From Pseudopedobacter sp035496935 (GTDB lineage: Bacteria; Bacteroidota; Bacteroidia; Sphingobacteriales; Sphingobacteriaceae), in assembly GCA_035496935.1 (NCBI GenBank), contig DATJED010000024.1, positions 1 through 64,000 on the forward strand: DNA of 64,000 bases, written 5' to 3'. The position numbers and the translations under genes were made by a program. The stretch's first letter is position 1. Every line of letters begins with the position of its first letter. Under the pieces are notes generated by a model. That model saw nothing but the letters and a program-made list of their open reading frames with translations, was not told where the DNA came from and did no database searches. Positions 52,461-62,043 of this stretch are shown here, one piece after another.

Positions 52461-52468
52461 CAAAAATA
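52461..52468 (-). promoter_or_regulatory. -7 promoter box of purB
   Basis: On the minus strand TATTTTTG matches TAnnTTTG exactly. It gives a leader of about 10 bases before the chosen ATG, and so favours the internal start. Confidence 0.5.
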
Positions 52469-52558
52469 CAAAAATGAGTGGCTTTATAAATTTTGTTATT
52501 AGTATTTGTAGCTATGGCTAAATACTTTCCGTAGTGCCTGATGATTAATTTTTATTCT

Positions 52559-52615
52559 GGAAACTTTGGAAATGAAAAAAGTTTCCATAGTTTTGCACCT
52601 GAAATAAATTTCAGG
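52559..52615 (+). promoter_or_regulatory. Promoter and operator candidates of the TetR efflux operon
   Basis: TTTG (52565-52568), 19 bases, then TAGTTTTG (52588-52595) form a complete Bacteroidota promoter; transcription should start near 52602. Two inverted repeats overlap it. GGAAACTTT (52559-52567) and AAAGTTTCC (52578-52586), 9-bp arms with a 10-base spacer, cover the -33 region. CCTGAAAT (52598-52605) and ATTTCAGG (52608-52615), 8-bp arms with a 2-base spacer, cover the start site and end at the ATG. Both are plausible operators for autoregulation by the TetR protein, the second being the more typical compact size. Confidence 0.65.
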
Positions 52616-53236
52616 ATGGATAAGGTAGAGGATTATATTTTAGAAGAGGCAGAAAAACTTTTTATGAAGTTTGGAATGCGGAGTGTTACAATGGATGACA
52701 TTGCAAAGCATTTGGGCATTAGTAAAAAAACAATCTATGCAAACTTTAAAGACAAGAACGAGCTGGTTTTAAACATGGTGTCTAACATGCTCAAAAAAGA
52801 CGAGTGTAGTATGAACGATTGCCAAATGCAGGCCAAGGATGCTATAGATGAAATATTTTTAATGATGGATTTTCTGAAAGAAATGCTCTCATCTATAAAT
52901 CCGATAGTTTTTTACGATTTGGAAAAATACCATAACGAGGCCTATAAGCTGATGATGAGTTTTCAAGAAACACGTATTTATAATTCTATAAGAGCCGGAT
53001 TGGAAAGGGGAATTAGGGAAAATATTTTTAGGGAGGATATCAATGTAGATATTCTGGCGACATCAAGAGTTGCACAAATAAATTGGACTTTTCAGTCGGA
53101 TTTGATAAGAAGCGGAAAATACAGTTTATATGAAGTTATACAGGAACTAACCATGCATTTTCTTTTTGGGATTTGCACATTGAGCGGTCATATATTAATT
53201 AATAATTATACAAACAGAAGCAAGCAAACTATATAA
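52616..53236 (+). CDS. TetR/AcrR family repressor of the efflux operon
   Basis: A 206-residue regulator. I start at the ATG at 52616 (MDKVEDYILEEAEKLFMKFG) because the longer frame upstream would run through the promoter and both operator-like repeats. The TetR helix-turn-helix is at about 5-52 (SVTMDDIAKHLGISKKTIYANFKDKNEL). The C-terminal ligand and dimer domain has no recognisable ligand signature. The stop codon overlaps the TolC start by one base (TAATG), so it is the first gene of the operon TetR-TolC-MFP-RND and should repress it until a drug or metabolite binds. Confidence 0.93.
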   Translation: MDKVEDYILEEAEKLFMKFGMRSVTMDDIAKHLGISKKTIYANFKDKNELVLNMVSNMLKKDECSMNDCQMQAKDAIDEIFLMMDFLKEMLSSINPIVFYDLEKYHNEAYKLMMSFQETRIYNSIRAGLERGIRENIFREDINVDILATSRVAQINWTFQSDLIRSGKYSLYEVIQELTMHFLFGICTLSGHILINNYTNRSKQTI

Positions 53237-54576
53237 TGAAAACAAAAGCAATGTTGATAACAGCTGTTTTAAGTTTAACAATAGGAAATTTGTGGGCCCA
53301 AACAGAAACGCCCAAAACCTATGATTTTAACTTACAGCAGTGTATAAATTATGCTTACGAGCATCAAACCGCGGTATTGAACGCCGCAATAGATCAAAAA
53401 ATTGCAGAAGCTAAGGTTAAAGAAACCATTGGGATTGGCTTACCGCAAATTAGTGGAACGGCAGATTTGCAGGATTTTTTAAAAGTGCCTACATCTTTAT
53501 TGCCCGGCGAATTTTTTAATAAACCTGGCACTTACGTTCCGGTTAAGTTTGGCGTAAAATACAATTCCAGCTTAGGTGCTTCGGTTAACCAACTAATTTT
53601 TGACGGTAGCTATTTAGTAGGTTTAAAAGCATCCAAAACTTACAAAGAATTATCGCAAAAAACCTTTAACAGGACACAAATAGAAACCAACGTGGCGGTT
53701 ACTAAAGCTTATTACATGGTTTTGGTAAATAACAAGCAGTTGGATTTGCTAAACGCCAACATTTCACAGCTTAAAGAACAATTAGATCAAACGTCGGCAT
53801 TGTTTGAAAATGGTTTTGCTGAAAAAATTGACGCCGATAGATTGAAGGTAATCTATAATAACCTGTTAACAGAGAAACAAAATATCGAACGATCTTTGGG
53901 AGTAGGTATTACCATGTTAAAATTCCAAATGGGGATGCCTGTAACAGAATATTTGACTTTATCTGGTACTATTGAGGATGTTAAATTGGATAAAACTGTA
54001 TTTAATAAAGACACCGCAGCTTACCAAAATAGAATTGAGTATTCTTTGGCCCAGACTGCGATAAAGCTTAATCAACTTGATTTAAAAAGATATAAATCAC
54101 AATATCTGCCAAGTTTATCGGCTTTTGGAAACGGCTCTTATCAGTTCCAGAACGATAACTTTAATGATTTGTATGATAAGAGTTTTCCTACTGTAGTAGT
54201 TGGCTTACGTTTAAACGTACCTATTTTTAGTGGTGGACAGCGCTATCAAAAAGTTAAACAAGCCGAATTTGCAGTGCAAAAATCACAGAACGATTTATTT
54301 CAGGCGAAAAACTCCATCAATTTGGATATTGAAAACAGTATCACTAATTACACAAATAGCATCAATTCCTTAGAAAGTCAGCAACGAAACCTGGATTTAG
54401 CAAACGAAGTTTTGCGTGTTACCAAAATTAAGTATGAACAAGGTGTAGGTTCATCAATTGAGGTTACACAAGCCCAAACATCATTAAAAGAAGCAGAGAA
54501 CAATTATATAAATGCATTATACGATGCTTTAGTGAGCAAAGTAGATACAGAAAAAGCAACCGGATTAATTAAATAG
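53236..54576 (+). CDS. TolC family outer membrane efflux protein
   Basis: A 446-residue outer membrane channel. The signal peptide is cut near residue 21 (LTIGNLWAQ). Two OEP repeats follow: LQQCINYAYEHQTAVLNAAI opens the first and VAVTKAYYMVLVNNKQLDLL the coil; LNQLDLKRYKSQYLPSLSAFG opens the second and YEQGVGSSIEVTQAQTSLKEA ends it. These are the coiled-coil barrel motifs of TolC. It forms the outer exit of the tripartite pump with the next two gene products and overlaps the regulator gene by one base. Confidence 0.95.
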   Translation: MKTKAMLITAVLSLTIGNLWAQTETPKTYDFNLQQCINYAYEHQTAVLNAAIDQKIAEAKVKETIGIGLPQISGTADLQDFLKVPTSLLPGEFFNKPGTYVPVKFGVKYNSSLGASVNQLIFDGSYLVGLKASKTYKELSQKTFNRTQIETNVAVTKAYYMVLVNNKQLDLLNANISQLKEQLDQTSALFENGFAEKIDADRLKVIYNNLLTEKQNIERSLGVGITMLKFQMGMPVTEYLTLSGTIEDVKLDKTVFNKDTAAYQNRIEYSLAQTAIKLNQLDLKRYKSQYLPSLSAFGNGSYQFQNDNFNDLYDKSFPTVVVGLRLNVPIFSGGQRYQKVKQAEFAVQKSQNDLFQAKNSINLDIENSITNYTNSINSLESQQRNLDLANEVLRVTKIKYEQGVGSSIEVTQAQTSLKEAENNYINALYDALVSKVDTEKATGLIK

Positions 54577-54602
54577 AATCAAACCTTATCACATAGAAAA
54601 TC

Positions 54603-55691
54603 ATGAAAAAATTATTAATAGCATCGGTAGTTTTATTCCTTGCAGCTTGTGGCAACAATCCAAAGGATAAAAAAGCACAGCTTGAGAAATTAAAAAAAGA
54701 GCAGGCAGATATTAGTAAACAAATTGCCGATTTAGAAGCTGAAATAGGCGCTAAAAAAGAAGACGTAACTAAAGATGTAGAGGTTTACACCGTTGAAACT
54801 AGCACCTTTAAAAACTATATTGAAATACAGGGAAAAGTTGATGCAGAACAAAATGTACAGGTAAATCCTGAAGCGCAGGGTGTAATTACTAGAGTTTATG
54901 CAAATATTGGGCAACACGTTTCTAAAGGACAGGTTTTAGCGCAGATTGATGATGCAGTACTTCGTCAGAACATCGCTCAGCTACAAACTTCGCTTGATTT
55001 GGCAACCAATTTATACAACCGCCAAAAAAATCTTTGGGACCAAAAAATTGGTACCGAGGTTCAGTATTTAAATGCAAAATCGCAGAAAGAAGGTTTAGAA
55101 AAACAAATGGCTGTTTTAAGGCAACAAGCTTCAATGTATAAAATTAAGTCTCCTATTTCTGGTACGATAGATCAAATGGATTATAAAGTAGGGCAAGCAG
55201 TCCAGCCAGGCGCTCCGGGTATTAGAGTTGTTAACGCAGATGATTTAAAAGCGAAAGCTCAGGTTTCTGAAGCTTATGCTGGTAGAATTAGTCAAGGCGA
55301 TGAAGTATTGGTGATTTTGCCTGACGCGGCCGATTCCGTGAAGGCAAAAATATCCTTTGCTTCAAAAACGATTGATCCAATGAGCAGAAGCTTTAACGTA
55401 GAAGTAAAGTTGCCAAGCAGAAAAAACTTTAGACCAAATATGATTTCGGTTCTAAAAATTGTTGATTATACCAATCCTAAAGCTACAACTGTGCCCATTA
55501 AAGCCATACAAAAATCAGAAACTGGCGATTATTTAATGCTTGATGAAGGCGGGAAAGCTAAAAAAGTAGCTATCAAAGTAGGAAATATTTATCATGGACA
55601 AGCCGAGATTTTAAGCGGAATTAAAGCCGGAGATAAAGTGATTACCGTTGGTTTAAACGGTTTAAACGAGGGCGATAACGTAAAAATATAA
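54603..55691 (+). CDS. RND efflux periplasmic adaptor lipoprotein
   Basis: A 362-residue membrane fusion protein. The lipobox is FLAACGN (Cys16). A Lys/Glu-rich coiled coil (about 22-52) is followed by the lipoyl halves (VQVNPEAQGVITRVYANIGQHVSKGQ and MYKIKSPISGTIDQMDY-type), the helical hairpin between them, a beta-barrel (about 195-285) and the membrane-proximal end (IKAIQKSETGDYLM, GLNGLNEGDNVKI). The extra N-terminal coil before the barrel part is common in Bacteroidota adaptors. It links the RND pump to the TolC-like protein. Confidence 0.94.
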   Translation: MKKLLIASVVLFLAACGNNPKDKKAQLEKLKKEQADISKQIADLEAEIGAKKEDVTKDVEVYTVETSTFKNYIEIQGKVDAEQNVQVNPEAQGVITRVYANIGQHVSKGQVLAQIDDAVLRQNIAQLQTSLDLATNLYNRQKNLWDQKIGTEVQYLNAKSQKEGLEKQMAVLRQQASMYKIKSPISGTIDQMDYKVGQAVQPGAPGIRVVNADDLKAKAQVSEAYAGRISQGDEVLVILPDAADSVKAKISFASKTIDPMSRSFNVEVKLPSRKNFRPNMISVLKIVDYTNPKATTVPIKAIQKSETGDYLMLDEGGKAKKVAIKVGNIYHGQAEILSGIKAGDKVITVGLNGLNEGDNVKI

Positions 55692-55730
55692 CTCCGCTAA
55701 TTATTTGATTCATCATCAAAACAAAACTAA

Positions 55731-58700
55731 ATGAAAGATTTAGATAAAGAATTTAAGCCCTCAAGCTGGGCTATCGAAAATAAAACGGCAATATATGTTT
55801 TAACCTTTATGCTTTTGATTGCTGGTTATTTTGCATATGTGAGCCTGCCAAAAGAAAATTTTCCGGAGATATCAATCCCGAAAATTTTTGTGCAAACTAT
55901 TTACCCCGGGACTTCTCCGGGCAATATGGAAAACTTGGTTACCAAACAGATTGAAAAGCAAATTAGATCTACCCAAGGCTTAAAAAAGGTTACATCTAAT
56001 TCGTATCAGGATTTTTCTATTATCACTGCTGAGTTTAATGCCAACGTTGATATTGTAGTTGCCAAACAACGTATTAAAGACGCTGTAGATAAAGCAAAAA
56101 CAGATTTACCGACGGATTTACCGGACGATCCGGTTGTTATGGACGTAAATTTATCAGATTTACCGATCATGTATTTAAACATGTCTGGCGATTATGATTT
56201 GAAAACCATTAAAGGTTATGCAGATGATTTACAAGATAGGATAGAAGCTTTGCCTGAAATTTCAGGAGTTGACATTGTAGGTGCTTTGGATCCAGAAATG
56301 CAAATTAATGTAGACATGAATAAAATGGCTGCTGCCAAGATTTCATTCATGGATATACAAAATGCGATTGGTTACGAAAATATTTCGGCATCTGGCGGTA
56401 CGGTGCCAATTGACGGGGTCCGACGTACTTTAAACATTAAAAAAGAATACAAGTCTGCCGAAGAAATTGCGAATACAATCATCAAAACCCCAACCGGTGG
56501 TTCTGTTTATCTAAGAGACATTGCCAACGTAGTTGACGGTTTTAAAGAGCAGGAATCTTTCGCTCGTTTATACGGTAAAAACGTAATTACCTTAAACGTG
56601 AAAAAGCGTTCTGGAGAAAATTTGATTGAGGCTTCTGATAAAATCCGTGAAATTATTGCGGATATGAAAGCTACACAGTTTCCTAAGGGATTAGACATTG
56701 TTGCAACCGGAGATCAATCAGATCAAACCCGTGTTACACTTCACGATTTAATCAACACCATTATCATCGGATTTATTTTGGTGACTTTGATTTTGATGTT
56801 CTTTATGGGAATTACCAACGCATTGTTTGTTGCAATGTCTGTTCCATTATCTATGTGCGTTGCGTTTTTGGTGATGCCTACGTTGGGCTTTACCATGAAT
56901 ATGATTGTGCTTTTCTCTTTCCTTTTGGCATTGGGAATTGTTGTGGATGATGCTATCGTAGTAATTGAAAATACCCACCGTATTTTTGATAATGGAAAAG
57001 TAGATATTAAACATGCGGCTAAAATGGCGGCAGGAGAGGTGTTTTTGCCAGTGTTTTCTGGTACAATGACTACCCTTGCACCTTTTGTACCTTTAGCGTT
57101 TTGGCCGGGCGTAATCGGCGAGTTCATGTTCTTTTTACCAATAACTTTAATTATTACGTTGTTGGCATCTTTGGTGGTTGCCTACATTATTAACCCGGTT
57201 TTTGCGGTTGATTTTATGGAATCGCATGATGGGCATGAAGCGCACAACCCAACTTTTGATAAGAAAGTTAAGAAAACCTTAATATATTTTGGTATTGCTG
57301 CAGTAATCGCCTATCTGATTAATTTTGGTTTCGGAAACTTTGTGGTAATTATTGCTTTATTTTACTTACTGCAACATTTTGTTCTAGAGAAAGTTATACG
57401 AAAATTCCAGACTAATCTTTGGCCTCGTGTGCAGGCAAAATACGGTAGGTTTTTAGACTGGGCTTTACACCGTCCTTATACCGTGTTAGGTAGCACTTTT
57501 GGATTATTGGTGTTCTCTATCGTGTTAACGGGACTTATCCCACCAAAATTTGTATTCTTTCCATCATCAGATCCAAACTTTGTATATGTATATACTTCGT
57601 TGCCTGTAGGTACAGATCAAGCTTACACCAACGAAATCACTAAAAAAATAGAGAAGCGGGTAACTGCAGTGGTTGATAGTTTGGGCAACCAAAATGTTTC
57701 TTCCATTATATCTAACGTAACTGTTGGTGTAACTGATCCTCAGGATGAAGATCAAGGAAATTACCCTAACAAAAGTAAGGTTACGGTGGCTTTTAAGGAA
57801 TTTGGTAAAAGGACAGGAAGACCTTCTACCGAATATTTAACCGCCATCCGAGATGCGATAAAAGGCATTCCGGGAGCGGAGATTTCTGTAACTCAGGAAC
57901 AATCGGGTCCGCCGACAGCTAAGCCTATAAGTATTGAAATTACAGGTGATGATTTGGATAGTTTGGTGACCACATCAGAGCGTTTAAAAAGCTATTTAGT
58001 AGCGAAACGTATTGGCGGTATTGAGGAGCTGAAATCGGATTTTCAGAACAATAAACCCGAGGTTATTTTTGATATCGATAGAGAAAGAGCAAATCGCCAA
58101 GGTATTTCAACACAAAATGTGGTTTATAATTTAAGAACTGCTTTGTTTGGGATGGAAGTTTCTAAGTTCAGAGATTTGGATGAGGATTATAAAATAATGG
58201 TTAGGGGACAAGAAGATCAGCGAAACAGCTTGCAAGCCTTGCGTAATATCCAAATCACTTTCAGAGATATGGCAATGGGTGGCGCAATTCGTCAGGTTCC
58301 AATCTCTTCGTTTGCCGATATCGACTACGTGAACACTTACGGAGGTATCAAGCGTAAACAAGGAAAACGGATTGTGATTTTATCGTCGAATGTTTTGGCC
58401 GATTTTAATCCCGGAGAAGTGAATAAAAACATCGAAAGTGCTTTACGCGATTTTGACGCACCAGGCGGTGTGGTGATTAAAATGGGCGGTGCTCAGGAGG
58501 AACAGGAAGAAACTTCAGCTTTCTTAGGCCTGGCCTTGGGTGTAGCTTTCTTCTTGATTCTGATAATTTTAGTTATCCAGTTCAACTCTATAGGTAAACC
58601 TATAATTATTTTGAGCGAGATTTTGTTCAGTATCATTGGTGTGTTGTTGGGGATCACCATTTTCCACATGGAAATGTCGATAGTAATGATGGGAATTGGT

Positions 58701-59114
58701 ATTGTTGCCCTCGCCGGAATTGTAGTTCGGAACGGAATTTTACTGGTAGAATTTGCCGATTTAATGATTGACCAAGGTATGACACCTTATGATGCGATCC
58801 TTGAAGCCGGAAGAACCAGGATGACGCCAGTAATTTTAACCGCAACAGCAACTATGTTAGGTTTAGTTCCGCTAGCGGTTGGTTTAAATCTTGATTTTTC
58901 GGCTTTATTAAGCACCGGAAACCCTCACCTTTATTTTGGCGGAGATAATGTTGCTTTCTGGGGACCACTATCATGGACAATGATTTTCGGTTTGAGTTTT
59001 GCTACATTTTTAACGCTGATTTTGGTGCCTTCGATGTACCTAATTAGGTCAAAAATTAAAGCTAGGGTAGCAAAATGGAGGAAGAAAGAATCGGTTAAGT
59101 TGTTGGAAGAATAA
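55731..59114 (+). CDS. RND family efflux permease with two extra central membrane helices
   Basis: A 1127-residue inner membrane proton-drug antiporter of the AcrB/HAE-1 class. The proton-relay pair is in ALGIVVDDAIVVIENTHR; the second half has VALAGIVVRNGILLVEF. Docking and pore domains fill the two large periplasmic loops. Between the sixth and seventh usual helices lie two extra hydrophobic stretches (about 512-535, LIYFGIAAVIAYLINFG, and about 537-555, VVIIALFYLLQHFVL), preceded by a His-rich loop SHDGHEAHN. This makes the protein about 80 residues longer than AcrB (1049). A drug substrate cannot be read. It is the last gene of the operon, followed by a terminator. Confidence 0.95.
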   Translation: MKDLDKEFKPSSWAIENKTAIYVLTFMLLIAGYFAYVSLPKENFPEISIPKIFVQTIYPGTSPGNMENLVTKQIEKQIRSTQGLKKVTSNSYQDFSIITAEFNANVDIVVAKQRIKDAVDKAKTDLPTDLPDDPVVMDVNLSDLPIMYLNMSGDYDLKTIKGYADDLQDRIEALPEISGVDIVGALDPEMQINVDMNKMAAAKISFMDIQNAIGYENISASGGTVPIDGVRRTLNIKKEYKSAEEIANTIIKTPTGGSVYLRDIANVVDGFKEQESFARLYGKNVITLNVKKRSGENLIEASDKIREIIADMKATQFPKGLDIVATGDQSDQTRVTLHDLINTIIIGFILVTLILMFFMGITNALFVAMSVPLSMCVAFLVMPTLGFTMNMIVLFSFLLALGIVVDDAIVVIENTHRIFDNGKVDIKHAAKMAAGEVFLPVFSGTMTTLAPFVPLAFWPGVIGEFMFFLPITLIITLLASLVVAYIINPVFAVDFMESHDGHEAHNPTFDKKVKKTLIYFGIAAVIAYLINFGFGNFVVIIALFYLLQHFVLEKVIRKFQTNLWPRVQAKYGRFLDWALHRPYTVLGSTFGLLVFSIVLTGLIPPKFVFFPSSDPNFVYVYTSLPVGTDQAYTNEITKKIEKRVTAVVDSLGNQNVSSIISNVTVGVTDPQDEDQGNYPNKSKVTVAFKEFGKRTGRPSTEYLTAIRDAIKGIPGAEISVTQEQSGPPTAKPISIEITGDDLDSLVTTSERLKSYLVAKRIGGIEELKSDFQNNKPEVIFDIDRERANRQGISTQNVVYNLRTALFGMEVSKFRDLDEDYKIMVRGQEDQRNSLQALRNIQITFRDMAMGGAIRQVPISSFADIDYVNTYGGIKRKQGKRIVILSSNVLADFNPGEVNKNIESALRDFDAPGGVVIKMGGAQEEQEETSAFLGLALGVAFFLILIILVIQFNSIGKPIIILSEILFSIIGVLLGITIFHMEMSIVMMGIGIVALAGIVVRNGILLVEFADLMIDQGMTPYDAILEAGRTRMTPVILTATATMLGLVPLAVGLNLDFSALLSTGNPHLYFGGDNVAFWGPLSWTMIFGLSFATFLTLILVPSMYLIRSKIKARVAKWRKKESVKLLEE

Positions 59115-59132
59115 TATAACGTTGTAAATTGA

Positions 59133-59168
59133 AAGCCCAGCTGGATAACCAAGCTGGGCTTTTTTATC
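59133..59168 (+). terminator. Rho-independent terminator of the efflux operon
   Basis: AAAGCCCAGCT / AGCTGGGCTTT is an 11-bp stem with a 9-base loop, followed by TTTTA, 18 bases past the permease stop and just before the convergent phosphatase gene. Confidence 0.93.
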
Positions 59169-59178
59169 TATTTACTTT

Positions 59179-59847
59179 TTACAATAAACACTCTTCTTTT
59201 TCTAACGGCAAATCTTCGTCTTTTGTCTCAACACCGCAGATGTCAATAATTGTCCCTGCGTTATCAATTATTAAAGCGGTTAGTTTGTTGCATTTGTAAG
59301 CACCAGTATCAATGTTTATCGAATGCGTATTGGCATCATAAAGTGCGGTTTCTTTCGGCGTATGACCGAAAATTTGCAAGCGGTCTAGTTTTATTGTTTC
59401 GTTACGTTGCCAAACTACACCTTCCGGATTGTTGGGATCAAAAGGGTCTTTCGTGTCGGAAATACCTGCGTGTGAAACAATAAAGCCTTGACTTTCAAAA
59501 TGTAGAGGAAAAGTAGAAAACCATTCAGCATCTTTATTTATTTCCCGGCCTGCCATTAGATACTGGCTAAACGTCCTTTCGCCCGATTTTTCGTACCAGT
59601 CTTTATTAAACTCTTCCAAGCAATGTTGTAAAAATAATTGCTCGTGGTTTCCTCTAATTACAATGGTGTCGGTATGTTCTTTCTGTAAATCTGCAATAAG
59701 TTCCGCCACTTGTGGGGAATGCCGTCCATGGTCAATGATATCGCCGACAAAAATCAACCGCTGCGTCTTAGGATTCCAATTTTTCAATAATAATTGCATA
59801 GTGTAAAAGCATCCATGCACATCGCCAACAATAAAAAAGTTTTTCAT
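59179..59847 (-). CDS. Calcineurin-like metallophosphatase (serine/threonine phosphatase family)
   Basis: A 222-residue metallophosphoesterase. The metal motifs are GDVHG (8-12), GDIIDHG (36-42) and RGNHEQ, with a late His in VSHAG and FGHTP. In PPP-type phosphatases the second motif is GDxVDRG; here Arg is replaced by His, which may alter phosphate binding. The length and layout match bacterial PrpA/PrpB or ApaH-like proteins, so it may dephosphorylate proteins or hydrolyse dinucleotides. It is convergent with the efflux operon and monocistronic. Confidence 0.9.
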   Translation of the reverse strand: MKNFFIVGDVHGCFYTMQLLLKNWNPKTQRLIFVGDIIDHGRHSPQVAELIADLQKEHTDTIVIRGNHEQLFLQHCLEEFNKDWYEKSGERTFSQYLMAGREINKDAEWFSTFPLHFESQGFIVSHAGISDTKDPFDPNNPEGVVWQRNETIKLDRLQIFGHTPKETALYDANTHSINIDTGAYKCNKLTALIIDNAGTIIDICGVETKDEDLPLEKEECLL

Positions 59848-59955
59848 ATATTCTTGTTCCGGATTAGATTTTTGGGATAAAACAATTATTAGTCCATTTT
59901 TCCTGAAGCTAAAAGCGAAAGGCTTAAAGCTTAAAGCTGATTTGCGTTTTGGTAA

Positions 59956-61197
59956 TTATTTGTTTTTTTCCTCGATCCATTTAGCCATGTATTTTGTACT
60001 GTTTAACGTATGGTGTTGAAGCATTGCGCCGTAAAAATTATTTTTGCGATGATTGTCGATATCAGCTAGCAGACTGTTTACTTTTTGAGTAAATAGATTT
60101 GCATAATATCCCTTCGGGTAAACTTCATTGATGATTTTAAAGCCATTTTTTTGTGCATCTAGCCACTTTTCTTCATTTTGATAAAGTTGAACAGCAGCCT
60201 TTGCAAAATCCTCAGGTTCATCGGCAATAATTCCACTCCAATCTAAATTTTGGTGCATCGCCTCCGCACCTATGGCGGTTGTGACATTTGGCGTTCCGTT
60301 TTGCATGGCATCAATTAATTTGCCTTTTAAACCGGCACCAAAAAGGAGCGGGGCAAGGCAAACTTTGGCTTTTTGCATTACAGAAGAAACATTTTCTGCT
60401 CTTCCTTTTATCAAGAAAGCATCTTTTTTATTATTTAACTGCAATACTTTTTGCGATGGATAAGCGCCATAAATATGGACTTCGGCTTTTGGCAATTGCT
60501 TTTTAATGAGCGGCCAAATGTTGTTTTTCAAATGCAGTACAGATTGCCAGTTGGGTTCATGCAAAAAATTACCGATGCTGATGAAATGTTCCCTTTTTGC
60601 ATAATCCGGCAATGTTTGTATTTCAGCTACTGAAATTTCTTTCAACATAAACGGAAGATACAGCAATAAGGAATTATCTATTTTAAAAACAGCGGTTAAC
60701 AGTTCCATTTCAAAAGTGGAAATAATCAAAGATAAGTCGCACCTTAAAACGCTGGCAATTTCGCGTTTGGCAACTTCTTCGTTTAGCAGATCCTCAGTTT
60801 GAAACTCACGTTTTTCTTTCCAAGCATTTTGTCGGGCTGTTCTTAAACAATGTAAATCTTCGGTATCTAAAATTTTTAAAGCTCGCGGACAAGCTTCGTT
60901 TACCCGCCAGCCGTATTGTTCTTCGGTCATGAACCGATCAAACAAAACAACGGTAGGATTTAGGTTTTTTATAAAATCATCGAAACTGTGGTGGTTAAGT
61001 TTTATAGCAAATTTATCAATGCCGTAATCCGCTAAATTTATAGCGAAATCGCTGTCAGCAGTTGCACTGGCGAAGGTAATTTGGTAATTATTTGTTGCAA
61101 AAACTTCAATTAACTGCATCATCCGGCTACCAGCAGCCGAGGAATTCGGTTCAGGCCAAACCGATCCGATGATCAAAAGTTTTGGACGCGTTGCCAT
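59956..61197 (-). CDS. Family 4-like glycosyltransferase
   Basis: A 413-residue GT-B fold glycosyltransferase. The N-terminal half has LLIIGSVWPEPNSSAAGSRM, a donor/acceptor loop typical of the fold; the C-terminal half has FISIGNFLHEPNW, VHIYGAYPS and the nucleotide-sugar site GAGLKGKLIDAMQNGTPNVTT with its E-x7-E-like region around GAEAMHQNL. The acceptor is unknown. Its ATG at 61195-61197 overlaps the stop codon of ispE by one base (TGATG), so I take this rather than the TTG three bases earlier; translational coupling with ispE is likely although the pathways differ. Confidence 0.87.
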   Translation of the reverse strand: MATRPKLLIIGSVWPEPNSSAAGSRMMQLIEVFATNNYQITFASATADSDFAINLADYGIDKFAIKLNHHSFDDFIKNLNPTVVLFDRFMTEEQYGWRVNEACPRALKILDTEDLHCLRTARQNAWKEKREFQTEDLLNEEVAKREIASVLRCDLSLIISTFEMELLTAVFKIDNSLLLYLPFMLKEISVAEIQTLPDYAKREHFISIGNFLHEPNWQSVLHLKNNIWPLIKKQLPKAEVHIYGAYPSQKVLQLNNKKDAFLIKGRAENVSSVMQKAKVCLAPLLFGAGLKGKLIDAMQNGTPNVTTAIGAEAMHQNLDWSGIIADEPEDFAKAAVQLYQNEEKWLDAQKNGFKIINEVYPKGYYANLFTQKVNSLLADIDNHRKNNFYGAMLQHHTLNSTKYMAKWIEEKNK

Positions 61198-62000
61198 CAA
61201 ATTCCAGTAAAAACTATGTTTTCTTTTTCTAAAAAGCTTAAATCCGTAGCTTCTTTAAAAATTCCGTAAACAGAAGCTCCGCTGCCACTCATTAGCGCAA
61301 ATAAAGCTCCGGCTTCTAATAAAGAAGCTTTTACCCCTCTAATAACCGGATGATTTTTTAAGATATGGTTTTCGAAATCATTGGTAACTTTTCCTTGCCA
61401 TTGCTCAACAGGTAATTTTATGAGTTCTTTTAAAGATTGTTGAGGCTCTTTTGGCTGAACGCCACGATAAGCTTCGCCGGTTGAAACATGAACAGGTGGC
61501 ATCACCAAAGCCATAAAATAGTTGCTTAAATCTAAATCAACGTTCTCAAATTCATCTCCTTTACCGTAAGCAAAAACTGGTTTATTTTCTATAAAAAAAG
61601 CACAGTCCGCACCAAGCTTTCTGCAATAATCCTGCATTTTTTCGATGCTTAAACTCAATTCAAATTTTTCGTTGATCAATTTTATAAAAAAAGCAGCATC
61701 GGCGGAACCGCCTCCCAAACCAGCGCCAATCGGTATTTTTTTATGTAAATGGATGCTAATATTTGGCAAATTAAAATCGTTACGCAGTAAATCATAAGCC
61801 TGTAAGCAAAGATTTTCATTGGCATGCCCCGGAATTGCTATCCCCGAGGTTTCAAAATTCATTTCTGCACTTTCAATCACTTCTAAAGCATCCTTGATTT
61901 TTATCGGGTAAAAAACAGTTTCTAAATTATGGTAGCCGTCGGATCTTCTGCCGGTAATATTTAAGCCAATGTTTATTTTTGCCGATGGAAAAGTTATCAT
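61197..62000 (-). CDS. ispE: 4-diphosphocytidyl-2-C-methyl-D-erythritol kinase
   Basis: A 267-residue GHMP kinase of the MEP isoprenoid pathway. PSAKINIGLNITGRRSDGYHNLET in part is the N-terminal signature; the ATP loop is PIGAGLGGGSADAAF (about 90-104); and the C-terminal GHMP block is ALMSGSGASVYGIF. All three family motifs are intact. The minus-strand -7 box TATATTTG lies about 45 bases upstream, back to back with the thyA promoter region. A glycosyltransferase gene overlaps its end. Confidence 0.96.
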   Translation of the reverse strand: MITFPSAKINIGLNITGRRSDGYHNLETVFYPIKIKDALEVIESAEMNFETSGIAIPGHANENLCLQAYDLLRNDFNLPNISIHLHKKIPIGAGLGGGSADAAFFIKLINEKFELSLSIEKMQDYCRKLGADCAFFIENKPVFAYGKGDEFENVDLDLSNYFMALVMPPVHVSTGEAYRGVQPKEPQQSLKELIKLPVEQWQGKVTNDFENHILKNHPVIRGVKASLLEAGALFALMSGSGASVYGIFKEATDLSFLEKENIVFTGI

Positions 62001-62043
62001 CTATAATATCAACAATGTTTAGTTTTACACATTAATAGGATAG

